Shown: piece by piece, positions 30,030 to 40,800 of the stretch
How positions within the stretch are numbered: position 1 is the stretch's first letter
How the letters are laid out: every line of letters starts with the position of its first letter
Origin: Candidatus Giovannonibacteria bacterium RIFCSPLOWO2_02_FULL_45_28
GTDB lineage: Bacteria > Patescibacteriota > Minisyncoccia > UBA11713 > 2-01-FULL-45-33
Reading direction: 5' to 3'
DNA length: 48,840 bases
Assembly: GCA_001780725.1 (NCBI GenBank)
Contig: MFIM01000027.1
Span: 1 to 48,840, forward strand
Notes under the pieces: generated by a model
Databases searched by the model: none
Seen by the model: only the letters and a program-made list of their open reading frames with translations
Told to the model about the DNA's origin: nothing
Translations under genes and position numbers: made by a program

Positions 30030-30452
30030 ATGTTAATCGGCGAATATTTACATACGATAGACCAAAAAAACCGCCTTTCGGTACCTTCAAAATTTCGCAA
30101 AGATCTGGGAGAGATTGTCGTACTGACCAGAGGACTGGATAAATGTCTGTTTTTGTACACATTGGTTGAGTGGCAAATACTGGCCGAGCGGCTAGCCAAA
30201 TTGCCGTGGGGCAAAGCGGAACATAGAAGTTTTGTGCGCGCAATGATCGCCGGAGCAACCGATTTGGAAATTGATTCTTTGGGAAGAATACTTTTGCCGG
30301 ATTATCTTAAGGTTTATGCCAGACTGGATGGCGCAGCGCAAATTGTCGGCCTTTATAATCGGGTGGAAATATGGAATCCGGGATTGTGGGTAAAATATAG
30401 CGAAGAAAACCGGGAAAATATTGAAGCGGTAGCGGAAAACATAGATATATGA
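30030..30452 (+). CDS. mraZ: Transcriptional regulator MraZ
   Basis: A 140-residue AbrB-fold regulator made of two SpoVT/AbrB-like repeats. The first contains GEYLHTIDQKNRLSVPSKFR and the second ATDLEIDSLGRILLPDYLK; the DxxxR signatures are seen in both. It is the first gene of the division and cell-wall group and normally represses it. The ATG follows the GTGG repeats by about 12 bases, and its stop overlaps rsmH. Confidence 0.95.
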   Translation: MLIGEYLHTIDQKNRLSVPSKFRKDLGEIVVLTRGLDKCLFLYTLVEWQILAERLAKLPWGKAEHRSFVRAMIAGATDLEIDSLGRILLPDYLKVYARLDGAAQIVGLYNRVEIWNPGLWVKYSEENRENIEAVAENIDI

Positions 30453-31297
30453 TACACGAGCCGGTTTTATTAAAAGAGATAATCGCACTTTTAAATCTTA
30501 AAGAGGGAGATAACGCAATAGACGCAACTTTAGACGGCGGGGGACACGCTAAAGCCATGTTTGAGAGCATCAAACCGTCCGGAAAAATTCTCGGCATTGA
30601 TCAGGATTCGGAAATGGTAAAAAAAATGAACAGTATAAAAAATCTAGTCGCTGTGACCGGAAATTTCAGAGATATTGGAGAAATCGCGTCGCGCAACAAT
30701 TTTAAAAACCCGAAAGCCATACTCTTTGACCTTGGTTTGTCGCGGTGGCATCTGGAAAAAAGCGGAAGGGGATTTTCTTTCCAGAAACCAGATGAGCCGA
30801 TTTTGATGCAATTTGATGCCGGATCTCAAAAAAACGCCGCTATCATTCTTAATGCTTATCCGGAAACGGAACTTGCAGAAATTTTTAAAAAATTCGGTGA
30901 AGTCCGCGCGCCGCATCAAATTGCAGAAAAAATAGTTTTTGCAAGAAAAAGAAAACGCATTTATTCGGTAGGGGATTTACTCGCAATTTTAGGCATTAAA
31001 AATAAAAAAAGTTTGGCGAAAATATTTCAAGCACTGCGCATTGCGGTAAATGACGAACTGGCGGCGCTTGAGGAGGCGATTCAAGGAGGCTTCAGAATAC
31101 TTGTTCCGGGCGGCAAACTTGCAGTGATATCATATCACTCTTTGGAAGACAGAGTTGTAAAAAACTTTTTTAAAAGCGAAGTTGCGAAGGGAAACGCAGA
31201 AAATATTTTAAAAAAACCGCTAGCCCCTGCGCTAGAAGAGATTTCAAAAAACCCCAGCGCAAGAAGCGCAAAATTAAGAGTTTTACAAAAAATATGA
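30449..31297 (+). CDS. rsmH: 16S rRNA (cytosine1402-N4)-methyltransferase
   Basis: A 282-residue SAM-dependent methyltransferase. The start MIHEPVLLKEIIALLNL, the SAM-binding region DATLDGGGHAKAMFESI, the motif ILFDLGLSRWHLEKSGRGFSF (family DLGVSS) and the C-terminal VISYHSLEDRVVKNFF are all present, ending with NPSARSAKLRVLQK. Slightly shorter than E. coli RsmH (313). Second gene of the dcw-type group, overlapping mraZ and the next gene by 4 bases each. Confidence 0.95.
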   Translation: MIHEPVLLKEIIALLNLKEGDNAIDATLDGGGHAKAMFESIKPSGKILGIDQDSEMVKKMNSIKNLVAVTGNFRDIGEIASRNNFKNPKAILFDLGLSRWHLEKSGRGFSFQKPDEPILMQFDAGSQKNAAIILNAYPETELAEIFKKFGEVRAPHQIAEKIVFARKRKRIYSVGDLLAILGIKNKKSLAKIFQALRIAVNDELAALEEAIQGGFRILVPGGKLAVISYHSLEDRVVKNFFKSEVAKGNAENILKKPLAPALEEISKNPSARSAKLRVLQKI

Positions 31298-31644
31298 TTT
31301 TTTATTTACAATACAAAAATAATTTAACATTGCCGATTGTGGCGGCGTTGGAAGACCTGCCGTTAAAAAGGAAGGTGGGTATTTTGAAAAGCCTTGTTTT
31401 TGCCGTGATTGCGTTTATGACAGTGTACATTTATCTAGTCGGATTGGTGGTGGCGCAAAACTCTACTCGGGAAAATTTAAACCAAACATTGGAAAAAATA
31501 TTGATTTTAACAAGCCATACGGAAAATGCTCTTATTAAAGAAAATACGGAAAAGGGTATGGAATATTTTATAGCTGCCGGATACGAAAAGCCAAAAAAGC
31601 TTGAGATGATAGAAAAGATCAGCAATGTCGCCGCGAATTACTAG
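31294..31644 (+). CDS. ftsL: FtsL-like bitopic division protein
   Basis: A 116-residue protein with one membrane helix (about 32-54, SLVFAVIAFMTVYIYLVGLVV) followed by a predicted coiled coil (NSTRENLNQTLEKILILTSHTENAL). There is no sequence motif to confirm it. The call rests on topology, size and its position between rsmH and ftsI, where ftsL lies in most bacteria. It overlaps ftsI by 20 bases. Confidence 0.6.
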   Translation: MIFYLQYKNNLTLPIVAALEDLPLKRKVGILKSLVFAVIAFMTVYIYLVGLVVAQNSTRENLNQTLEKILILTSHTENALIKENTEKGMEYFIAAGYEKPKKLEMIEKISNVAANY

Positions 31645-33301
31645 CATCATATTTTGCTTCGTTTTGCTCATTTCAATAGCAGCATCGCGACTCTTTTTTC
31701 TTCAAGTAATAAAACACCAAACTTATTTTGACGCAGCGCAAAAACAGCAAAATTTCAGCAGCATGCTGGCTCCTAAAAGAGGTGATATATTTTTTAAAAC
31801 CAAAGACGGGGAGCCTTATCGCGCTGCGGAAACTAAAATAGGCGCGCTTTTATACTTAAACACCAAGCTTCTGCAAAATCCAGGAGATACATATAATAAA
31901 TTGAATGCCATTACATCAATAGACCGTGATTTATTTGATCAAATTATTAACAAAAACAATGATCCGTATGAAATTTTAAAACACCGTTTACCGCAAGAAG
32001 AAGTTGAGCGCGTTCTTTCGCTTGGCTTGCCGGGCGTGGGTTTAGAAGAAGAAAGATGGAGATTTTATCCGTCGGATTTCAGGGCCAGCCATGTGCTTGG
32101 ATTTGTTTCTGCGGCTTCAGACAAGTCTGCGGGGCAATACGGCATTGAAAAATATTATGACGAAACATTGCGCGGCATTCGCGGACAGATTTTGGGCGAT
32201 AAAGACGCACGCGGCATACTTATTGCTCTTGGTAATTATTTGAAAGTAGAACCTGAAGAAGGAGAGGACGTTGTTTTGACAATTGAACCCGTATTGCAGC
32301 GTACGGCCGAAGACGAACTTGCAAAACTAATGGCAAAGTGGAACGCGCAAGGCGGGGGTATTATTATTGTTGAACCAAAAACCGGCAGCATTAAGGCATT
32401 GGCGGCCTCTCCAAATTTTAATCCGAATGAATACCAAAAAGAAAAAAATCTTGGTGTTTTTTTAAATCCGTTCACGGAAAAAATATTTGAGTTAGGATCG
32501 GTGTTCAAGCCTTTGACTATGGCTTCGGCCATTGACCAGGGAAAAGTAGGGCCGGATACAACATACATAGATACGGGATGGGTAAAAATAGGCGATCGTA
32601 TCATAAAAAATTTTGATGGCAAAGCGCATGGCGTGCGCACAATGACGGAGGTTTTGGAAGAGTCGCTAAATACCGGCGCGGTTTTTGCAATGCAGAAGCT
32701 CGGAGGCGAAGCGCTTAAGGAATATTTTTACCGCTTCGGTTTGGGGGAAAAATTGGGCATAGACTTGCCGGGGGAACTTAGGGGGGACTTAAGCAATCTG
32801 GATTCCGGCAGAGAAATAGAATTCGCAACCGCATCTTTTGGACAGGGGATTGCCGTAACTCCGTTGGAGCTTACTATGGCTCTTTCGGTTTTGGCAAACG
32901 GCGGAAAACTGATGAAACCTTTTATAAAAGACGGGAACTCGCCGCAAGTAATTAGGGATGTAATCAAGCCCGAAACCTCCGAGGCGGTTACAAAAATGCT
33001 GGTGGACGTTGTTGATATGTCGCTCGCGGGTGGGCAGGCAAAATTTCCGCACATGAGCATTGCGGCAAAAACAGGTACGGCGCAAATACCGGCTGCTTTG
33101 AGCGGCGGCGGCAAGGGATACGGCGACGAATATTTGCATTCCTTTTTCGGATATTTTCCGGCATATGATCCGAAATTTCTTATTTTTATATTTTTGGAGC
33201 GGCCGCAAGGCGTCAAATACGCATCACAGTCAATAACCGGCACTTTCAAATCACTGGTTGAATTTTTAGTTAATTATTATACAATACCACCTGACAGATG
33301 A
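31625..33301 (+). CDS. ftsI: Division-specific penicillin-binding protein (FtsI/PBP3)
   Basis: A 558-residue class B transpeptidase. It has a membrane helix (about 6-25), a dimerisation domain with LAPKRGDIFFK, and a transpeptidase domain with S292-V-F-K295 (GSVFKPL), S347-L-N349 (ESLNTGAVFA) and K482-T-G (AAKTGTAQ), the three catalytic motifs in order. The SxN form and location in the mraZ-rsmH group distinguish it from PBP2 at 26272. It overlaps murF by 4 bases. Confidence 0.92.
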   Translation: MSPRITSIIFCFVLLISIAASRLFFLQVIKHQTYFDAAQKQQNFSSMLAPKRGDIFFKTKDGEPYRAAETKIGALLYLNTKLLQNPGDTYNKLNAITSIDRDLFDQIINKNNDPYEILKHRLPQEEVERVLSLGLPGVGLEEERWRFYPSDFRASHVLGFVSAASDKSAGQYGIEKYYDETLRGIRGQILGDKDARGILIALGNYLKVEPEEGEDVVLTIEPVLQRTAEDELAKLMAKWNAQGGGIIIVEPKTGSIKALAASPNFNPNEYQKEKNLGVFLNPFTEKIFELGSVFKPLTMASAIDQGKVGPDTTYIDTGWVKIGDRIIKNFDGKAHGVRTMTEVLEESLNTGAVFAMQKLGGEALKEYFYRFGLGEKLGIDLPGELRGDLSNLDSGREIEFATASFGQGIAVTPLELTMALSVLANGGKLMKPFIKDGNSPQVIRDVIKPETSEAVTKMLVDVVDMSLAGGQAKFPHMSIAAKTGTAQIPAALSGGGKGYGDEYLHSFFGYFPAYDPKFLIFIFLERPQGVKYASQSITGTFKSLVEFLVNYYTIPPDR

Positions 33302-34566
33302 GAGTAATTATAAAAAATTTAATAACGCGAGTTTTGGTTTGGGAAGCTAAAATGGCTCTGCGCCGCCATGGCCCGCAAATCATCGGCATTACCGGTTCGG
33401 TTGGCAAATCTTCCGCAAAAGAAGCTGTTTTCGCTGTTTTAGAACAAAAATTCAATGTCAGAAAGGGGCTCAAAAGTTATAATAGTGAACTTGGGCTTTC
33501 GCTTGCGGTGCTAGGCCTTGAAACCAGATGGCTTAACCCGATAGGGTGGCTTAATAATATATATTTGGGATTTAAAGAAATATTTAAAGAGTTCCCAAAA
33601 ATTTTGATATTGGAAATGGGTGTGGATCGGCCAGGAGATTTGGATAAATTATTAAAAATCGCGCGTCCTGATATTGCAATTGTAACCGCCGTGGGCGAGA
33701 TACCGGTGCATGTTGAATTTTTTGCGGGTGCGGAAGAGGTTGCCAAAGAAAAGGCAAAAATATTGAAAAGTTTGCCGGCAAACGGCAAAGCAATTCTGAA
33801 TTACGACGACGAAACGGTTTGGGCAATGAAGGAAAAAACTAACGCAGAAGTTTTGGGTTTCGGTTTTGCTTCGGGCGCTGATGTAGTCGCTTCCAATTAT
33901 CAAATTTCCGAAAACGGAATTTCTTTTAAGATAGAGCATAATGGTTCAACCGTGCCGATCCGCCTCAAAAATGTTTTTGGAAAACAAGCGGTATACGCAA
34001 GCCTCGCAGCCGCAGCCGCCGGGCTTGTCCACTCAATGAATCTCATTGAAATTTCAGGGGCTTTACAAAAATACCAGCCGCCTCCCGGCAGACTGCGTTT
34101 AATACAAGGAATTAAAAATAGTTTTATTTTAGACGATTCATATAACGCATCTCCGCTTGCCGTGCACGCCGCATTGGATACATTAAAAGACTTTGCAGGA
34201 AAACGAAAAATGGTTGTATTTGGAGATATGCTGGAAATCGGGAAATTTACCATATTGGCGCACAAAGCGGTCGGAGAGAGAGTTGCTTCATTTGCTGATT
34301 ATTTTGTAACGGTTGGTCCGCGCGCGAAATTTTCGGCAGAAGAAGCTGTCTCACGCGGCATGCCGAAAGAGCGCGTAAAAAGTTTTTCTACAACCAAAGA
34401 GGCCGCGGGATATATAAAAAATATTATGCAAGAAGGCGACCTGATTTTAGTAAAAGGTTCGCAGGCAATGAGAATGGAACGAATTGTGGAAGAAATTATG
34501 GCAACTCCGGAAGATGCCCCCAAATTGCTTGCAAGACAAGATAAATTTTGGAAAGATAAGGAATAG
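33298..34566 (+). CDS. murF: UDP-MurNAc-tripeptide:D-Ala-D-Ala ligase (MurF) family
   Basis: A 422-residue Mur ligase: P-loop GITGSVGKSSAKE (30-42), central ATPase domain with LILEMGVDRPGDLDKLLKIARPDI and ILNYDDETVW, then the C-terminal domain with LDDSYNASPLAVHAALDTL and LVKGSQAMRMERIVEEI. These fit MurF better than MurC, D or E; a MurF/Mpl-like ligase of different peptide specificity cannot be excluded. The family's N-terminal UDP-binding domain is nearly absent (P-loop at residue 30, usually about 110), so the substrate must be held differently. Confidence 0.85.
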   Translation: MRVIIKNLITRVLVWEAKMALRRHGPQIIGITGSVGKSSAKEAVFAVLEQKFNVRKGLKSYNSELGLSLAVLGLETRWLNPIGWLNNIYLGFKEIFKEFPKILILEMGVDRPGDLDKLLKIARPDIAIVTAVGEIPVHVEFFAGAEEVAKEKAKILKSLPANGKAILNYDDETVWAMKEKTNAEVLGFGFASGADVVASNYQISENGISFKIEHNGSTVPIRLKNVFGKQAVYASLAAAAAGLVHSMNLIEISGALQKYQPPPGRLRLIQGIKNSFILDDSYNASPLAVHAALDTLKDFAGKRKMVVFGDMLEIGKFTILAHKAVGERVASFADYFVTVGPRAKFSAEEAVSRGMPKERVKSFSTTKEAAGYIKNIMQEGDLILVKGSQAMRMERIVEEIMATPEDAPKLLARQDKFWKDKE

Positions 34567-34571
34567 CTATT

Positions 34572-34643
34572 GGCCTCTTCGTCTATCGGCTAGGACGCAG
34601 CCCTCTCAAGGCTGAAAGATGGGTTCGACTCCCATAGGGGCCG
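34572..34643 (+). tRNA. tRNA-Glu (CTC)
   Basis: Acceptor GGCCTCT (34572-34578) pairs with AGGGGCC (34636-34642) with one G-U, discriminator G at 34643. The anticodon stem CAGCC/GGCTG encloses CTCTCAA, giving anticodon CTC for Glu. T arm GGGTTCGACTCCC present. CCA is not encoded. Confidence 0.95.
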
Positions 34644-34685
34644 AAAATAAAATAAACTGTATCAAGGTTTTATAATGTTTTATAA

Positions 34686-34752
34686 ACCGCTTCGCGGGAA
34701 AACATCCGATGTTTGAAGCACGCCAACATCGGATGTTGAAGAGCGGAGCGGT
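34686..34752. repeat. Double-palindrome element, intergenic copy
   Basis: Outer stem accgcttcgc (34686-34695) / gcggagcggt (34743-34752), one mismatch. Inner arms aacatccgatgtt (34701-34713) / aacatcggatgtt (34725-34737). GGGAA precedes the first arm; GAAGAG follows the second. The inner arm is identical to those at 41032-41044 and 41615-41627. Confidence 0.8.
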
Positions 34753-34783
34753 GTTATCCACAGCTTTTTAATAAAAATTTCTT

Positions 34784-34810
34784 TTGTTTAATTTTTATAA
34801 ACTCTATACT
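34784..34810 (+). promoter_or_regulatory. Promoter of the giant fibre gene
   Basis: TATACT (34805-34810) with TTGTTT (34784-34789) at 15-base spacing, which is slightly short. The first ATG downstream (34818) is 7 bases after the -10 box and opens a 12-codon leader frame. Confidence 0.45.
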
Positions 34811-34817
34811 TAAAAAT

Positions 34818-34856
34818 ATGGAGTTTATTCATCTTTCTTGCAAAAGCTTTCTATGA
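34818..34856 (+). CDS. Possible 12-residue leader peptide
   Basis: ATG at 34818 begins MEFIHLSCKSFL and stops at TGA 34854-34856. That TGA overlaps an ATG (34853-34855) of the giant gene in the ATGA arrangement used elsewhere in this window for coupled genes. The ATG is 7 bases after TATACT, the same geometry as rpsP. No conserved function can be claimed. Confidence 0.35.
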   Translation: MEFIHLSCKSFL

Positions 34857-37800
34857 AATATATGAAAGAAAAGTATCTTTCAGCATCAGAAGCCGCGCGC
34901 TTATGTAATTATCATCGTATTTATGTTGGGCAGCTTTGCCGCGGAGGAAAAATTGATTGTAAAAAATTTGGAACGGATTGGATGGTGTCTGAAGAGTCAA
35001 TTTTAAATTACAAAAAAGAACTCACCAGTAAAAACCTATCCCTTACCCCTTCCCAAGGAAGGGGAAAAAACAACACCCTCCCCTTTGGGGAGGGTGAGGG
35101 TTGGGTTACAGAAAAAAGCTCCTCCACTTTACAAGACATCTTTCACGCGCAAGATAAGCCTGATGACGTGTGGGACAGGGCGATTTTGGGCGAAAAAGAG
35201 AAAGAAGCTTTTTGGTTCCCGGAATTTTCTCTGAAGCAGTGGTCGCTGGGAGCAGTCTCTCTATCGTCAATACTAATTGCCGCGCTGATTTTTTATAACG
35301 CAGGCGCAATCAAAAATTCTATCGCGGACGCGGTTGAAAGTGTTAATGTCTCCGCGAAAAACTTCGTAACTAAAACATCGTCAATCCCTCTCCTTGCGAA
35401 GGAGAGGATGGGGAACGTGGTTGAGTTCACCTCCTTAATAAGGAGGAGTGGTGAAGGGGTAGTGGAGATTTTCAATAATTTTGGAAGTTCAGGCTTGGAA
35501 CTTGCGCAAAACGGCAAAGATTGGGTTTCGGAAACCGCATCTGCCGTCGCCGATGAAATTAAAAATGGCTCTGCTCTATTAAACAAAATCCCTGATGTGG
35601 TTGCGGATAATCTCATCTTCGTGGAAAAAAAGGCTCTTGTGGCTCTTTCACTGCCCAAATTTTCTCTTCCTTTTACTTTGGAAGATGTCCGGCTTTCGCT
35701 TTCTGACATTAAGATGCGGTTTTTCAATAATATTTTTGCCGCTCGCGACTACATCGTCTTTCTGGGTTTAGATATTAAAAAGGTGGCGCTAGATTTTGTA
35801 TCGTCGCCCTCGCCGTCAGGGAAAACACTCGGTGTTTTTGGGGATTCAACACCGAGTGTTGAGGAGGACGGCGAGCAAAAACCGTCGCCCCTCATTGTCA
35901 GTAAAAACCTACCCCTTACCCCTTCCCAAGGAAGGGGAAAAAACAACACCCTCCCTTTTGGGGAGGGTGAGGGTGGGGTTACAGAAAAAAGCCCCCCCTT
36001 TTTACAAGGGGAGGGTTTGGAGAGGTCAAGAGGTGTTGATGAATCTTCCATCATCTCCCGCGTCCTTTCTTCCATTAATATCACGCAGCGTTTTCAGGAA
36101 TTGGAAAACCGTCTCACTTCCAACCTCTCACTTCTCATCTCTAATATTGAAAAACGCATTCCACCCAACGTCCAAAATCCGGTTGTTTTTTTAACCGCGT
36201 CTGCACCCTCTCCTATAAGAAATGATCCGCCGCAGCAGATTAGCGGAGTTTCCGCCGGCTTTGGAGATTTCTCGCAGGGGATTTCAACCGGAGGAAATCT
36301 TTCGGCGACCGGAAATGTCACTTTGGGCGACGACGCGAAAACCGCGAGCATTGCTTCAAGCGTTTGGGATATTACTTCTGCCGGCGCGGCTTCCGGATTT
36401 ATATCTCTCTCTACAAACTCTCTTTCCGCGTCCACATTTAATTTGTCGGGGCTTTTAACAACCGGTGGATTTATTGCAACAGCCTCTTCAACAATAATTG
36501 GGGATTTAACTTTTCAAAATGCAACTTCTACCGGATATTTATCAGTGACCGGTTCAGCAACTTCAACATTTGCCAACGGAATAAAACTTACAGGAGGATG
36601 TTTTCTTTTGCTTGACGGCACTTGCGCCGGGACAGGAAGCGGCTCTGGTTTGACTGGCACGATTGGGCAAGTCGCGTACTTCTCGGGGACCGACAGTGCG
36701 GTCGGCACCTCCACCATCGTCATTTCAACGAGCGGCAATGTCGGCATCGGGACAGCGGCGCCGCAAACCATTCTTGATGTCTTGGGTACCGCCTCATCCA
36801 CTCTCTATTTAGCAAATATTGGTTCTGAATCTGCCCCAGCGTACTCATTCGCGGGCGGTTCAAATGGGGGGTTCTTTCAAAATCCATCAGGTACTATCGG
36901 AATATCAACAGGAGGGGCTGCGAGGGTAACGTTCGCGAGTAGCGGACTATCTATGGGCGTGAATGGTACTGCGGCGAGTCCCAGCATCGCTTGGAGTGCA
37001 GACGGTGATACTGGTATCTTCCGCGATAGTTCTGACCAACTTGCTTTCACTGCCGGCGGCATTGAGGCGCTAAGATTTATTGAGGTAAATAGTATAGTCA
37101 CTTCGTATTTTAATGCAGGCAACGTCGGCATCGGGACGACTTCGCCTTCGGCTACGCTCAGCGTAGCTGGCAACACTTATCTTGATTCCAATTTAATTAC
37201 TTATTCTTCCTCAACCGCCGCGAATCTTACCATTTCATACCAGCGCGCGGCGACGACGACGATTCCACAAAGTATAAATGCTTTTGCCATCGGAACCACC
37301 ACCGGACCAACCGCGCCAATTCTTTCAATTGATGGTCTAAATGGAAGAGTCGGCATCGGGACGGCAAATCCTTTAGTGCCGTTGCAATTGAATGGCAATA
37401 TATTCCATATAAATAATGATAATGCCGAAATTGGATTAGGATCTTCGAGATCGTTCAATAGGCTCCTAGTAGATAGTGATACTAATGTTGGATTGGTAGG
37501 CAAGAAAAATGTGTGGATAGGCATTGACTCAGATAATAGCGGCACGGACGCCACCTTTGGTATAGTTGCCAATGATGATTGGTTGGGTGGGAGCGAAACG
37601 CCGTTGTTTACTGTTACAGAGGCTGGCTCCGTCGGTATCGGGACGACGAGTCCCGCAAGTTTGCTCTCCGTGGCTGGCAACACTTATCTTGATTCCAATT
37701 TAATTACTTATTCTTCCTCAACCGCCGCGAATCTTACCATTTCATACCAGCGCGCGGCGACGACGACGATTCCACAAAGTATAAATGCTTTTGCCATCGG

Positions 37801-40800
37801 AACCACCACCGGACCAACCGCGCCAATTCTTTCAATTGATGGTCTAAATGGAAGAGTCGGCATCGGGACGGCAAATCCTTTAGTGCCGTTGCAATTGAAT
37901 GGCAATATATTCCATATAAATAATGATAATGCCGAAATTGGATTAGGATCTTCGAGATCGTTCAATAGGCTCCTAGTAGATAGTGATACTAATGTTGGAT
38001 TGGTAGGCAAGAAAAATGTGTGGATAGGCATTGACTCAGATAATAGCGGCACGGACGCCACCTTTGGTATAGTTGCCAATGATGATTGGTTGGGTGGGAG
38101 CGAAACGCCGTTGTTTACTGTTACAGAGGCTGGCTCCGTCGGTATCGGGACGACGAGTCCCGCAAGTTTGCTCTCCGTGGCTGGCAACACTTATCTTGAT
38201 TCCAATTTAATTACTTATTCTTCCTCAACCGCCGCGAATCTTACCATTTCATACCAGCGCGCGGCGACGACGACGATTCCACAAAGTAGAAATGCTTTTG
38301 CCATCGGAACCACCACCGGACTAACCGCTCCAATTTTTTCAATTGATGGTCTAAATGGAAGAGTCGGCATCGGGACGGCGGCGCCAAGCGCTACTCTTAC
38401 CGTGCTTGGATCAGGCACCCTGCTTTCGCTCCAAAGTGGTGGTGGGGTGGCGTTTAGCGTTTCTACTTCTCAAATGCTTTTTGATGCTGATAATCAGCCT
38501 TTTGCTATTGGTGAAAATGCAGATTATTCACTTGGACATAATTCAACCACAGATAATTTTGAGATAGTTGATGGAAGTACAATAGGAACAAACGTTAGGA
38601 TGGTTATAAGTAGCTCCGGCAACGTCGGCATCGGGACGACGAGTCCGGCTGCCACACTCTCCGTAACTGGCAACACTTATCTAGATTCAAACTTAATTAC
38701 TTATTCTTCCTCAACCGCCGCGAATCTTACCATTTCATACCAGCGCGCGGCGACGACGACGATTCCCAATCTCGCCATCAACGCCTGGAGCATTGCCACC
38801 TCAACTTCCAATACTCCCGTCTTTACCATCTCTTCCACTTCTTCTCCCTTCGGACTGATAGGCATAGGCACCTCTTCTCCTTCTTACACCCTCTCAATTG
38901 CAGGAAACGAATACCTTACAGGAGGACTTGGAGTCGGCAAAGCCACCACAACCGCAGGAGTCATTGAATCTTCGGGACTCATACTCTCCGGAGGAGTCTT
39001 TGCGGCTTTGGGAACTGCAACCTCAACATTCTCGGGAGATATCAATCTTCCTACAGGCAAGTGCTACCAGGTGAATGGAACTTGCACTCTCATGAGCGCC
39101 ATTACATCTCTTAACGGACTTACTGGAACAACACAGACATTTGCTTCAAACGACTTAATTAGCATTGTTTCTCCCGCCGCCGGCACTGTACACAACTTCT
39201 ACGGCTCAACAACTCCCACTTTTGGATGGCTGCATGCAACGTCTTCAACAGCTTCGTTCTTTACAGGAGCTTTGGGTATCGGGACGACGAGTCCGTGGGG
39301 ATTGCTTTCAGTAAATCCAGATGGCATCTCCGGCCCCGCTTTCGTAGTCGGGTCTTCAACAGCAACTAATTTCATAGTAACCAACGGCGGCAACGTCGGC
39401 ATCGGGACGGCGGCACCTACTGCCGGACTCATGTTAGATATTAGGGGCGATATGTCTGTGAACAATGATGGTTACTATGCTTTTGCCGAAGATAAGGTTA
39501 ACTGGAGCATACACGGAAGGACCACTGACTCTACGACCATGTTAGGTTCGGCACTCAAAACAACGATTATCCCCGGTTCCGGTACGACCGAAGGCTTTGC
39601 TATTGCTGGTGCTGGCCTAGCGAGTTCTTTTGAAGCAAGAAACGATGGACAAATATACATGAAAGGCAACGTCGGCATCGGGACGACGAGTCCGGCTACC
39701 ACACTCTCCGTAGCAGGAAACACTTATTTAGATTCCAATTTAATTACTTATTCTTCCTCAACCGCTGCGAATCTTACCGTTTCCTACCAAAGAGCGGCGA
39801 CGACGACGATTCCAATAAATACCGTCTATGCTTGGTCTATCGCGACCTCCACCACCGCATCTCCTCTTTTTACTTTCAATACGAACGGGCCCTACGCGAC
39901 TACTTCCATAAATGGCGGATTTGTTTTGAATAACGGCGCAGTTAATTACGATTCATCAAGCGGCATAATTTCCGCGGATTCAATTCAGACCGGGCCCATG
40001 GGTTTTGACACCGACGCCGGAATTGTTTCCTGGATTGACATGCCAAGCTCTACCACCACCGCAAATATTGTAAACAGCTATTCCGCTATGCTGGATAGCA
40101 CAGCAATCCTCACGATTTACGGCACAACCACAACTTCAGGAAATATAACTTACGGTCATGTCGGCATCGGGACGACCAGCCCAACCATTGCTCGCCTTTC
40201 CGTTCAAGGCAACATCGCCGCTTTTGGCTGCATACGCTCCGCCACTTCTACTTATTCCATCGGGCCCGCAAGTTGTGTAGACATCGCCGAAACATACCCT
40301 ATATCGGAAGATGCCTCGGCTGGGGACATTATGATGGTAGGTCCGGATGGAAAATTAAAAAAAGCCACGGATCGCGCGGGGCTAATTGGCGTTGTGTCAA
40401 GCGAGCCGGCAATATTATTGGAAGGGCCTGTGGCGTTTTTCGGAAGCCAAATTAACAATCAAACACTAGAGCATAAAACTGGCTCTATGGCGCCCATTGC
40501 TTTAGCCGGAAGGGTCCCTGTAAAAGTTTCGGCAGAAGGCGGCCCAATAAAACCGGGAGATAGAATAACAATTTCTTCGGCGCCCGGAGTCGGAATGAAA
40601 GCTACCACCTCCGGCCAGACCGTTGGGATCGCTTTAGAGCCGTACGACAGCGGAGAAATCGGTAAAATAATTGTTTTTATAAATCTTGGTTATTCAAAAC
40701 TGGATTCAGGATTATCTCAAGCGCTGGATGGAAATGGGGGATTAATTGTTGATCAGGCAAGCGGCAAAATGAAATCTTCTTACACTTTGGATATGGACAA

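Noticed and set aside
37201-38190. Two identical 160-residue minus-strand open frames
   Set aside because: They are antisense shadows of the 507-bp duplicated units of the fibre gene. Their identity reflects the DNA repeat; they have no promoter, Shine-Dalgarno or protein-like composition.
37100-40200. CRISPR-like array, because of the regularly recurring gtcggcatcgggacg motif
   Set aside because: The repeats are codons of VGIGT in a long open frame, spacing is irregular (tens to hundreds of bases), and no cas gene is present.
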